A stretch of 64,000 nt of DNA from Sandaracinaceae bacterium (GTDB lineage Bacteria > Myxococcota_A > Polyangia > Polyangiales > JAFGIB01), in assembly GCA_017881055.1 (NCBI GenBank), contig JADGRF010000034.1, positions 23,049 to 87,048 of the forward strand, written 5' to 3'. A program made the position numbers and the translations under genes. Position 1 is the stretch's first letter. Each line of letters starts with the position of its first letter. The notes beneath the pieces are model-generated. The model was not told the DNA's origin and did not search any database. It saw only the letters and a list, made by a program, of their open reading frames with translations. Positions 53,899 through 61,773 of the stretch are shown piece after piece.

Positions 53899-54873
53899 TC
53901 AGCTCGGCTCCCCGCCGCGACCGAGCGAGCGGCCGGTCAGCTTCACGAACACGTCGGCCAGCGTCGGCCGGTGCATCGACAGCGACGCGATGCTGCCCCT
54001 CGGCAGCGCCTCGACCAAGCGCGGAATCAGCTCGTGGCCGCGCTCGCGCTCCAGCACGAGCTTGCCCTCGACCACGCGCGCTTCGAGGCCGAACTCAGCA
54101 CGAATCTGCGCCGCGACGGCGTCGGTGTCGTGCGCTTCGAGCGTGAGCACGTCGCCCGACACGCTCTGCGCGAGCTCGGCCGGTGTTCCGAGCGCGACGA
54201 TCTTGCCTTGGTCGAGCACCGCGACGCGATCACAGCGCGCGGCTTCGTCGGCGCGGTGCGTGGTCAGGAGCACGCTCACGGCGCGCCGGCTGCGCAGCTC
54301 ATCCAAACGTTGCCAGGTTCGCTGAAACGACAGCTCGTCGAGCCCCGTCGTAGGCTCATCCATGAGTAACAGCGACGGCTCGTGCAAGAGCGCGCGTGCC
54401 AGCTCGAGACGCCGCTTCATGCCGCCCGACAGCTTGCTCACAAGGTCACCCGCACGCTCGCGCAGCTGTGCGAGCTCGAGCGCGTCGTCGATGCGCGCCG
54501 CAACCTTGCTACGATCGACCTGCTGCAGCGCGGCGCTCAACGCCAAGTTCTCGCGCACGGTCAGGCGCCCGTCGAGGCTCGGCGCTTGAAACACCACGCC
54601 CATGCAGGAGCGCAGCGCACGCCCGCCTGGGGCCACTGCCACGCCGTTCCAACGCAGCTCCACCGCGTCGGGCTCGAGCAAGCCAAGCAGCACGCGCAGC
54701 GCCGTGGACTTGCCGCAGCCGTTCGGACCGAGCAGACCGAACACTTCGCCTTCACGCACCTCGAACGAGACATCGTCGAGCACGCGCGACGCGTCGCGTC
54801 CCGGCGCGGGGATTCGCGTTCGCGAATCTCGGACCCAGGAGTGTCGCAGCCCCCTAACTTCGAGGCTAGGCAT
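53899..54873 (-). CDS. ABC transporter ATPase
   Basis: The 324-residue ATPase has Walker A GPNGCGKST, the signature LSGGMKRRLELARAL, Walker B LLLMDEP and the switch His in TTHRADE, followed by a C-terminal accessory region as in DrrA-type exporters. Residues near 17-23 (SRTRIP) are encoded by a palindromic repeat shared with rfbD, an apparent in-frame insertion before the ABC core. It lies 3 bases after ctaB and one base before the permease. Confidence 0.94.
   Translation of the reverse strand: MPSLEVRGLRHSWVRDSRTRIPAPGRDASRVLDDVSFEVREGEVFGLLGPNGCGKSTALRVLLGLLEPDAVELRWNGVAVAPGGRALRSCMGVVFQAPSLDGRLTVRENLALSAALQQVDRSKVAARIDDALELAQLRERAGDLVSKLSGGMKRRLELARALLHEPSLLLMDEPTTGLDELSFQRTWQRLDELRSRRAVSVLLTTHRADEAARCDRVAVLDQGKIVALGTPAELAQSVSGDVLTLEAHDTDAVAAQIRAEFGLEARVVEGKLVLERERGHELIPRLVEALPRGSIASLSMHRPTLADVFVKLTGRSLGRGGEPS
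54808..54830. repeat. Dispersed palindrome, copy C (inside the ABC ATPase gene)
   Basis: The core GATTCGCG-TT-CGCGAATC (54811-54828) is a perfect palindrome. Read on the minus strand it encodes the same SRTRIP peptide that copy A encodes in rfbD on the plus strand. Confidence 0.6.
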
Positions 54874-54876
54874 GAC

Positions 54877-55761
54877 TCAGCCGCGCCCAGTCCAGAGCAG
54901 AGCGAGAAATAGCAGCGGCAAATAGAAGAGCGACGTGACGAACACGCCGCGGCCCCAGCGCGCGAGCGGCGCAGTCGAGAAGCCGCGCAGCGTGGCTGCG
55001 AGATAGCCACCGCCGAGCACGATCGCGACCACGAGATAGCTTGGCGAGGTCCAGTGCAGGACGCTCGGGATCACACTCACCGCGAACAGCACGATCGTCC
55101 AGAGCACGGCGTGAAGCTTCACGGCGCGCTCGCCGTACACGGCCGGCAGCACGCGGATGCCTGCCGCCACGTAGTCGTCGCGGCGAAATGACGCAAGGCC
55201 GATCACGTGCGGGATCTGCCAGAGAAACAGAATGCTGAAGAGCAGCACGCCAGGAGCGCCGATCTGTCCGGTCACCGCCGTGTAGCCCATCAGCGGCGGC
55301 AGCGCGCCCGGGATGGCGCCGACGATCAGCGCCGCGGGGCTCTGCGTCTTCATGGGGGTGTACACGGCGACGTAGCTCGTGAGCGCGAGCAAGCCGAGCA
55401 AGCCCGTGACGAAGTTCACACCAAGCGCGAGCAGCGGCACCGACACCGCGCCGAGCAAGAGGCCGAACGAGAGCGCGAGGTTGGCGTCGAGGCGACCTGC
55501 GGGCAGCGCGCGGTTGCGCGTGCGCGCCATGAGCTTATCGCTCTCGCGCTCCATGAAGCAGTTGAGCGCGTTGGCCGAAGCCACGCACAGCAGCGTGCCG
55601 AACATCATGATCGACGCGCGACCGCCCGAGATCTCACCGTGCGCGAGGCCCATGCCCGCAGCGGACGTCGCCAACACGAGCGAGGTCACGCGCGGCTTGG
55701 TCAGTGAGACCAGGTCGCGGAACGTCGGCAAAAAGCCTGATGTGGCAAGTACAGTGCTCAT
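54877..55761 (-). CDS. ctaB: Protoheme IX farnesyltransferase
   Basis: The 294-residue UbiA-family enzyme makes heme O from heme B. It shows LTKPRVTSLVLAT at the start and the prenyl-diphosphate-binding block ALNCFMERESDKLMARTRNR, a slight variant of the NxxxDxxxD motif. About nine helices are predicted. ATG 55761 is chosen because homology begins at the LTKPR region shortly after it. It heads the oxidase-assembly operon. Confidence 0.95.
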   Translation of the reverse strand: MSTVLATSGFLPTFRDLVSLTKPRVTSLVLATSAAGMGLAHGEISGGRASIMMFGTLLCVASANALNCFMERESDKLMARTRNRALPAGRLDANLALSFGLLLGAVSVPLLALGVNFVTGLLGLLALTSYVAVYTPMKTQSPAALIVGAIPGALPPLMGYTAVTGQIGAPGVLLFSILFLWQIPHVIGLASFRRDDYVAAGIRVLPAVYGERAVKLHAVLWTIVLFAVSVIPSVLHWTSPSYLVVAIVLGGGYLAATLRGFSTAPLARWGRGVFVTSLFYLPLLFLALLWTGRG

Positions 55762-55953
55762 GCGGTGCAACCACCCGACCGGAACCCGACAGCCGTCACT
55801 AGGTTCGCGCCGCGTGCAGCGCAAGCGTCAGGACGGCGCGCATGTTGTAGGAAAGGTCTGGCAGCGTCAAGGCGCAGCGACGTCTCCCGATACCGCGGCG
55901 AAAACCGTGCGATTTCAGGACGATGACGAGCCGCGACCGGCCGCCCGCACGCG

Positions 55954-57066
55954 CTACTTCGCGAACATCTGCAGCAGGAAGTAACCCACGATGGCGACGC
56001 CCACGCCGATCGCCAAACCCAGCATGAGCGTGGGGGTGTTCGACGTCGGGACGGTGGGCGGATCCGCCTCGTTCTGCACGACGCCGGTCTGCGCTCCAGC
56101 ACCGCCCGAGGCCGGCCGCTGCGATAGCGCTTTGGCCGCAGGCGAAGGCCGGTTCGACGCAGGCACCGCGCGCCGAGCCGCAGTATTGAGCAAGCTGTCC
56201 GCCAGGCAGCCCTTGAGCGCCTCGGCAAACTCGACCGCGCTGTCGTAGCGATTGTCAGGCTTCTTGGCGAGGGCCTTCTCGATGACCGCTTCGAGCTCCG
56301 GCGAGAACGTCTTGCCCGGGATCCTCTTGCTCAGCGGGATCGGCGGGTCCTTCACGTGCGCCTTCATGATGTCGAGCGGCGACTTGGCGTCGAACGGCAG
56401 CTTGCTCGTCAGCAGCTCGTACAGGATCAACGCCAGCGAATAGATGTCGCTGCGACGATCGATCGTCTCGCCCTGCGCTTGCTCGGGGCTCATGAACTCC
56501 GGCGTGCCGAAGACCATGCCCTGCTGCGTGAACATCATCGAGCCGCGACCCATCTGCTTCTCGCTCATCTTGGCGAGACCGAAGTCGAGCACCTTCGGAA
56601 AGTCCTTCGTGCCGCCCTGATTGGTGAGGAACACGTTCTCGGGCTTCAGATCGCGGTGCACGATGCCAGCCTTGTGCGCCTCTTCGAGCGCGCCGCAGAC
56701 CTGCACCATGATGTTGATCGCGCGATCGGCTTCCATCGGGCCGTTCTCGCGCACTTCGTGCGCCAGGTTGCGGCCCTCCAAGTAGTCCATCACGAAGTAC
56801 ACGGCGCCGTCGTCCAGCTCGCCGTATTTGTAGACGCGTGCGGTGTTCGGATGCGCGAGCTGGCTCATCGCGCGCGCTTCGCGCCGGAAGCGCGCCACCA
56901 AGTCGTCGCGCGTAGCGAAGCGCGAGTGCAGCACCTTGATCGCCACCATGCGATTCATGCTCGGCTGCTCGGCGCGATAGACCGAGCCCATGCCACCCGA
57001 ACCGATCCGGTCGACGATCACGTACTCACCGTTGTCGACCTGCTTCCCGATCAGCGGATCTGCCAC
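55954..57066 (-). CDS. Membrane-anchored Ser/Thr protein kinase
   Basis: The 370-residue protein has a complete Hanks kinase domain (GSGGMGSVY, VAIKVL, HRDLKPENV, DFGLAK, SPEQA). A Ser/Pro/Ala-rich linker and one C-terminal transmembrane helix (LGLAIGVGVAIVGYFLL) follow, leaving almost no external domain. The start is a GTG with a TACTAT box 6 bases upstream. It is 192 bases upstream of ctaB on the same strand, and that gap holds no recognisable gene. Substrates are unknown. Confidence 0.93.
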   Translation of the reverse strand: MADPLIGKQVDNGEYVIVDRIGSGGMGSVYRAEQPSMNRMVAIKVLHSRFATRDDLVARFRREARAMSQLAHPNTARVYKYGELDDGAVYFVMDYLEGRNLAHEVRENGPMEADRAINIMVQVCGALEEAHKAGIVHRDLKPENVFLTNQGGTKDFPKVLDFGLAKMSEKQMGRGSMMFTQQGMVFGTPEFMSPEQAQGETIDRRSDIYSLALILYELLTSKLPFDAKSPLDIMKAHVKDPPIPLSKRIPGKTFSPELEAVIEKALAKKPDNRYDSAVEFAEALKGCLADSLLNTAARRAVPASNRPSPAAKALSQRPASGGAGAQTGVVQNEADPPTVPTSNTPTLMLGLAIGVGVAIVGYFLLQMFAK

Positions 57067-57190
57067 GTCGCGATAGTACCAAAGCAGCGACGGGCTGGCT
57101 CACTCTTCCGGTGCACCCGATCATTTTCCACGCCGAGAGGCGCTGCCGGGCGCTGCCGCCTGGAAAGTCCTGCGCTATACGTCGGCCGTC

Positions 57191-58393
57191 ATGGACGTGC
57201 GTGCCTACCCGTTCCAGCGTCTGCCGAGACTCGCCCGCAGCGATCTGCGCAGCCTGGTCTTGTTGCGGCCCTACTTGACCCAGCGCGCAATGGAACGCTG
57301 GTGCGAGGCGGCGCGACCGCTGCTCGGTCTGGGGTTCGCAAACGCGAACCCGCAACCCGAGGGCGTGGACCTACGCTGCACGATCGAGCCCCCCGAACGC
57401 CTCTCGGACGAAGAACTGCGTGCACGCCTGCGCGCACCGCTGTGCGCCTTCCTGTTCGAGGGCGGCGGCGGCGGACCACGCGACTGTCTCGTGGTCGAGG
57501 CCGATCCGGGCAGTGCAGCCCTGCTGGTCGACCGCGTGCTCGGCGGGGACGGAAGCCGCGCATTCGCGTACGCGGGCAGCTCACTCGACGACATGTCGCT
57601 CGGCGTGCTCGCGTACTTTGCCGCGCGCATGGCAGCGGCCCTCGAGGCGCGCCTTCTGCTCCGCTGTGCGCTCGCGCAACCGGATGAGCTGGTTCGCGCA
57701 CTGGGCGGCGAGGTGATGCTGGTACCGCTCCGCTGCCACGTGGCAGGACAGCTCGTGCAGCTGCGGGTAATCATCCCGAGCGCACTGCTGCTCGGCGCCC
57801 CCACGACCGCGACCACGAGCCCGACCGAAGCAGCCATCGCGCCGCCCGCATGGTTGAGCGCCGTGGCCGTCAGCTTGTGGGCCAACGCAGGTCGTTCCAC
57901 GCTGCCGCTGATGGCGGCACGAACGCTCGCGCTGGGCGACGTGGTCGTGCTCGATCACACGCACCTGGTGCGCGACGGGCTGGCCTTTCACGGCGGTGTC
58001 ACGCTGCACGTGGGCCACGGCACGGCACGTTTTCGCGCCACGGCGCGCGACCGCGAGCTCATGATCGACGACATCGAATCGGGGACAGATCGAACCATGA
58101 CCACAGGACGAACCATCCACGCACAAGAGCCCGACACCACGCAGGCGCTGGGTGGTGACACCCCCATCGAGCTCTCGGTAGAGCTCGCGCGCTTCACTGT
58201 CACGCTCGCCGAGCTGTCGCAGCTGCGCGCCGGCGATGTGCTCACGACCGGACGACGCATCGGCGAAGCCGTCACGCTGCGCGCAGGCGGGGCTCCAATC
58301 GCACACGGCGAGCTCGTCGATGTAGATGGCGAGCTCGGCGTGCGTGTGCTTGCCGTACTGCGAGGCGAGCCCGATCAGTCCGAGATCGTGTAA
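57191..58393 (+). CDS. SctQ/FliM-FliN-like C-ring protein with two SpoA-type domains
   Basis: The 400-residue protein has an N-terminal region of the SctQ/YscQ kind and two C-terminal SpoA-like domains. The first is at about 225-275 (STLPLMAARTLALGDVVVLD). The second is at about 325-395 (ELARFTVTLAELSQLRAGDVLTTGR, then AHGELVDVDGELGVRVLAVL). These proteins form the cytoplasmic sorting platform of type III secretion systems. It stands apart from other export genes, with a PDZ protein convergent over 19 bases. Residues about 48-56 (GFANANPQP) are encoded by a dispersed palindromic repeat. Confidence 0.8.
   Translation: MDVRAYPFQRLPRLARSDLRSLVLLRPYLTQRAMERWCEAARPLLGLGFANANPQPEGVDLRCTIEPPERLSDEELRARLRAPLCAFLFEGGGGGPRDCLVVEADPGSAALLVDRVLGGDGSRAFAYAGSSLDDMSLGVLAYFAARMAAALEARLLLRCALAQPDELVRALGGEVMLVPLRCHVAGQLVQLRVIIPSALLLGAPTTATTSPTEAAIAPPAWLSAVAVSLWANAGRSTLPLMAARTLALGDVVVLDHTHLVRDGLAFHGGVTLHVGHGTARFRATARDRELMIDDIESGTDRTMTTGRTIHAQEPDTTQALGGDTPIELSVELARFTVTLAELSQLRAGDVLTTGRRIGEAVTLRAGGAPIAHGELVDVDGELGVRVLAVLRGEPDQSEIV
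57332..57351. repeat. Dispersed palindrome, copy D (inside the SctQ-like gene)
   Basis: Arms GGGTTCGC and GCGAACCC flank AAAC, followed by GCAACCC as in the intergenic copy at 19416-19436. It is in frame and encodes an Asn/Pro-rich loop. Confidence 0.6.
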
Positions 58394-58968
58394 CGCAGCT
58401 TGGCAGGATGACCGCCGCGCTCGATCTCGAGCACCAGCTCTTTCGCAGTCGCCATGCCGTTCCAGACGGATTGAAACGCTTCCGGTCGCTCGATCGACTG
58501 ACCGTTGGCACGCAACACCGTGTCGCCCGGACGCAGGACCGCCACGCGCACGCCCGGCTGGTCGGCGAATAAGCCGAGGATGCGAAAGCCACCGAAGCGC
58601 CCCTTCACCACCAGAGGCTCGGTCGGAACATCCTGGAGGAAGTGCCCGATGCCACGCGCGAGCACGGCCTTCAGCTCGCGCCGAGAAATCACGCCGGCGT
58701 TCACCTCGGGAGCGAGTGGCGGCTCCACGGGCAACTTCGCGGGATCGCCTGACGTGGTGGGCAACGCGGGCAAGGTCTGTTGCGACGAGCCAGCAGCTGA
58801 AGCTTCGGGCTCGGGCGGCGACGCGGGGGGCGCCCCTTCCCCGTCGCTATCCGTCATCGGCGTGGGCGGCTGCGCGAGCTCGCGCTTGGCCGCGGCGCTG
58901 CTGCCCGCGCATGCTCCTATACCGACCGTAAGCAAACCCAGAGACGCCCAGCGGCGAACGACGCGCAT
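58375..58968 (-). CDS. Lipoprotein with GspC-like PDZ region
   Basis: The 197-residue protein has a lipobox-like GIGAC, a long Pro/Ala/Ser-rich spacer (about 30-95), and a C-terminal part whose order matches the type II secretion GspC homology-plus-PDZ region. That part has SRRELKAVL, GGFRILGLFADQ, then VLRPGDTVLRANGQSIERPE. The spacer would span the periplasm from a lipid anchor. No other type II secretion genes are nearby. It may act in secretion or as a protease adaptor; the assignment is moderate. Confidence 0.75.
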   Translation of the reverse strand: MRVVRRWASLGLLTVGIGACAGSSAAAKRELAQPPTPMTDSDGEGAPPASPPEPEASAAGSSQQTLPALPTTSGDPAKLPVEPPLAPEVNAGVISRRELKAVLARGIGHFLQDVPTEPLVVKGRFGGFRILGLFADQPGVRVAVLRPGDTVLRANGQSIERPEAFQSVWNGMATAKELVLEIERGGHPAKLRYTISD

Positions 58969-59034
58969 GCGTTGTTATGCGGGGGGTCGCCGTGCAGGTC
59001 CAGTTTTCAGGTGCCGTTTTGGGGGACGCGCGCG

Positions 59035-59691
59035 CTACGCGGGCTTGGCGGACCGAAGCCTGTGCTCGGCGTGAGCGAGGATATCGGCGCTGACTGCCTC
59101 GACCGCGCGGTTCGAATCGACGTGCACGATGTTCTGATCGGGAAAGTGCCGCTCCAGCTCGCGATAGAATTCGCAGAGCTGCGCCTGCAGCGGATCGTCG
59201 TCGAAGATCTCGACCCCTGGGCGTCTGCGCCGGCGCTCGGCGGCGACTGGAGCCGGAATGTCCAAGACGATCGTCAGATCGGGTGCGATCGCATGGCGAT
59301 TGATCTCGCGGATCCACTGGACGGTAGCCGCGGAATCCGAGCCCGAGGTCAGCGACTGATAGGCGATCGACGAGTGATAGTAGCGGTCGCAGACCACGCT
59401 GATGCGCGCGTGTAACAACGGCAAGATCTCGGCCTCGAGATGATCGAGCCGATCCGCCGCGAACATCAGCGCCAACGTGTTCCAGGCAGGCGGCCGCACG
59501 CCGAGCGCACCCGGCGTGACGAGCCGACCCGTGAGCGCCTGCCGAAGCAGCGCTCCGACCGGGCCCGCCGTGGGCTCGCGCGTCTCGTGCACGGCGATCT
59601 TCTTACCCAGCGCATCGCACAGCCGACGCGAATGTGTCGTCGTGCCGGCGCCGTCGACGCCCTCGAGCACGATGAAATGCCCCTGCCTCAT
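59035..59691 (-). CDS. tmk: Thymidylate kinase
   Basis: The 218-residue enzyme phosphorylates dTMP to dTDP. It begins at ATG 59691 (MRQGHFIVLEGVDGAG). The DRYYHSSIAYQ motif and TREPT match Tmk. The P-loop reads GVDGAGTTT, so the usual Lys (GxxGxGKS/T) is Thr here; such a variant may be lineage-typical but would change phosphate contacts. It lies about 70 bases after the FecR gene on the same strand. Confidence 0.9.
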   Translation of the reverse strand: MRQGHFIVLEGVDGAGTTTHSRRLCDALGKKIAVHETREPTAGPVGALLRQALTGRLVTPGALGVRPPAWNTLALMFAADRLDHLEAEILPLLHARISVVCDRYYHSSIAYQSLTSGSDSAATVQWIREINRHAIAPDLTIVLDIPAPVAAERRRRRPGVEIFDDDPLQAQLCEFYRELERHFPDQNIVHVDSNRAVEAVSADILAHAEHRLRSAKPA

Positions 59692-59738
59692 GCACACCCC
59701 TCTCGAATGCGGGCAGCCTAGCACGAGTGGTCACGCAG

Positions 59739-59762
59739 GTCGTGACTGCTGTCGTGACTGCT
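59739..59762. repeat. Perfect 12-base tandem duplication
   Basis: GTCGTGACTGCT occurs twice in succession, and the second copy reaches into the FecR-protein stop codon. A nearby GTGGTCACG can pair with CGTGACTGC, so the first copy may also form a hairpin between the FecR gene and tmk. Confidence 0.6.
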
Positions 59763-61071
59763 ACTTGCACGAGCTCGCGTCGCCGAGACGGCACAACGCT
59801 TCACGCGCCTGCGGCGCTAGCGCACCCGAGGGCGCGCGCGCGAGGTACTCGCGATAGGCCGTGCCCGCCGAGCTCTTGTCCTCGCTGTGGCGCTCGAGCA
59901 AGCGAGCCAGCGCGAACAGCGCGTTGTAACCCGCAGGGTGATGCGGCGCGATCCGGACGGCCTCGCGATACGCATCGGTCGCGCGCGGGATCTGCCCCTG
60001 CGCTGTATACGACTCGGCGATCAGCGTCAGCGCTTCGACGCGCCCGCCCGTAGGCAGAGCGCTCTTCGCCAGCTTCTGCAGGCGCTCGCGAGCCGCAGCG
60101 TGCTTGCCCTGCATCAACAGGTTGCGAGCCGCTTCCAGGCGACGTTGCAACGACGCTTCGTGGACGTGCTGCTCGCGCTCGGCACTCGCGGCATCGACAT
60201 GGTCGCCCCCGGTTCCCGCCGCACCGCGCGCTTCGCCCGTGCCTTCGTCCGCGTCTTCCTGCGCCAGGCGCGCCTTGATGCCTTCACGCACCGCTCGCTC
60301 GCGATCGATCGGCGCTTCCACCGGAACGTCCAGGCGCTCGCCCGCGCGCACGAAGCGCGTCTCGCCGCCGCTACGCGGCACGACCTGCACGACGCCTTCG
60401 CTCACGATCACGGTCGTGTCGCCCGACGCGTTCGCCACGACCTCGAAGCGCGTGCCGACCACGAGCACCCGTGCCGCGCGGGTCTCGACCGACATGCGGT
60501 CCTTGCCCTTGTGCTCCGGATGAAACGCGACCTCGACGTGGCCGATCACCAGCGACAACCGTAGCTCGTCCTGTGCGAGACGCTCGAAGCGCACGCGGCT
60601 GTCCGGCGCGATGTCGACGCGACTCTGCGCGAGGCCCACTTCGATCCGACCGTGCTTGCCGCTCTCCAGCATCTGGCCTTCGGTCAGGTAGCCGCTCTGC
60701 ACCGCGCCATCGTCGATCACGAGCTCGAAGTGCGCGATCACGTTGCCGGAGTTGCTCGCGCGCCCGTCGTACCCCTCGTGGTACCCATCTTGGTACCTAT
60801 CGTGGCTGCGCAGCATCGCGAGGCCGAGCAGCACGCCCGCCGCTGCCGAGAGCGCCACCGAGAGCACCCATGCGCCACGCGTAGGACCACGACCGCTCGC
60901 CGGCAACGCCACGGCACGCGCACCGCGCACACGCCAGGCGTCGACCAAGTTGCGCTCCATGCGCGCACGCGCGAACTCGTCGAGCGCGAGCGGCGCATCG
61001 CGCAGCGAGGCTGCGAGCTGTTCCGACGGCGTCTGCGGATGCGTGTGCGGATCGTTGATGATCTCACGCAT
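59761..61071 (-). CDS. FecR-domain anti-sigma-like protein with TPR tail
   Basis: The 436-residue protein begins at ATG 61071, overlapping the sigma-factor stop by 8 bases. One transmembrane helix lies near residue 75 (WVLSVALSAAAGVLLGLAML). A FecR domain follows (about 115-265), with TEGQMLESGKHGRIEVGL and VETRAARVLVVGTRFEVVA. After an acidic linker, C-terminal TPR repeats run from about 330. The topology (cytoplasmic N-terminus, periplasmic FecR and TPR) suits a membrane sensor or anti-sigma factor of the adjacent ECF sigma factor. Confidence 0.88.
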   Translation of the reverse strand: MREIINDPHTHPQTPSEQLAASLRDAPLALDEFARARMERNLVDAWRVRGARAVALPASGRGPTRGAWVLSVALSAAAGVLLGLAMLRSHDRYQDGYHEGYDGRASNSGNVIAHFELVIDDGAVQSGYLTEGQMLESGKHGRIEVGLAQSRVDIAPDSRVRFERLAQDELRLSLVIGHVEVAFHPEHKGKDRMSVETRAARVLVVGTRFEVVANASGDTTVIVSEGVVQVVPRSGGETRFVRAGERLDVPVEAPIDRERAVREGIKARLAQEDADEGTGEARGAAGTGGDHVDAASAEREQHVHEASLQRRLEAARNLLMQGKHAAARERLQKLAKSALPTGGRVEALTLIAESYTAQGQIPRATDAYREAVRIAPHHPAGYNALFALARLLERHSEDKSSAGTAYREYLARAPSGALAPQAREALCRLGDASSCK

Positions 61072-61675
61072 CGTCGCCTCGCGTTCTGATGCCGATGCGG
61101 GCACCCGAGACAGCTGACAGATCGTCGACGCGCTTACGCGCCGCGAGCAGACGACCATGCAAGGTGGAGATGCCGACGTCGGTCAAGCCCGAGATCTCGG
61201 CGAACGTGTAGCCTTCGACGTCGTGCAGCACGAACACCACGCGCTGCATCGGCGCGAGCTGCGCGAGCACCTCTTCGGCCTCCGACGCAGCCAAGTACGA
61301 GCACTCGGCCGTGGGCGCCGTGCCGCCGCCGAAGCCCACGAGCTCGGCGATCCGCGAGAAGCGCTGGCGACGCCAGCGAGCACGTGCGGCGTCGAGCGCA
61401 CGGCGCGTCACGATTCCGAAGAGCCACGTCTGCACGCTCGAGCGACCGTCGAACTTGGACGCGCCGTCGAGGGCGGCCAGGAACGCCTGCTGGACGACGT
61501 CTTCGACGTCCGGGTCGCTGGGGCCGAGCACGCGCGCGGCGTGCCTGTGGAGCTTGGCGGCGTGCGCGCGGTAAAGATGACGCACGGCCGCTTCGTCCCC
61601 GGACGCCGCACGCGCCAACAGCTCGCGCTCGTCGGGCACGGCTTTGGGCAGGGTCGGGTCGGAGATCCGGGTCAT
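61064..61675 (-). CDS. ECF-family RNA polymerase sigma factor
   Basis: The 203-residue protein has region 2 (ARVLGPSDPDVEDVVQQAFLAALDG, FDGRSSVQTWLFGI) and region 4 (LAPMQRVVFVLHDVEGYTFAEISGLTDVGISTLHGRL) of ECF sigma factors and lacks regions 1 and 3. ATG 61675 is preferred over the preceding TTG. It overlaps the FecR gene, which likely controls it. The outer-membrane candidate gene lies 98 bases upstream. Confidence 0.93.
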   Translation of the reverse strand: MTRISDPTLPKAVPDERELLARAASGDEAAVRHLYRAHAAKLHRHAARVLGPSDPDVEDVVQQAFLAALDGASKFDGRSSVQTWLFGIVTRRALDAARARWRRQRFSRIAELVGFGGGTAPTAECSYLAASEAEEVLAQLAPMQRVVFVLHDVEGYTFAEISGLTDVGISTLHGRLLAARKRVDDLSAVSGARIGIRTRGDDA

Positions 61676-61773
61676 CAACGTGCAGTTCCTCTAAGCTTGG
61701 TCGTCCGACGGGCTCCGAATTTCCGGCCATTGCTCCGCGACCATGTCGGGCGCGGGAAAGAACGCGAAGTGGG

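Noticed and set aside
59101-59125. GGTTCGAATC resembling a tRNA T-loop
   Set aside because: It lies inside tmk and no cloverleaf can be drawn around it.
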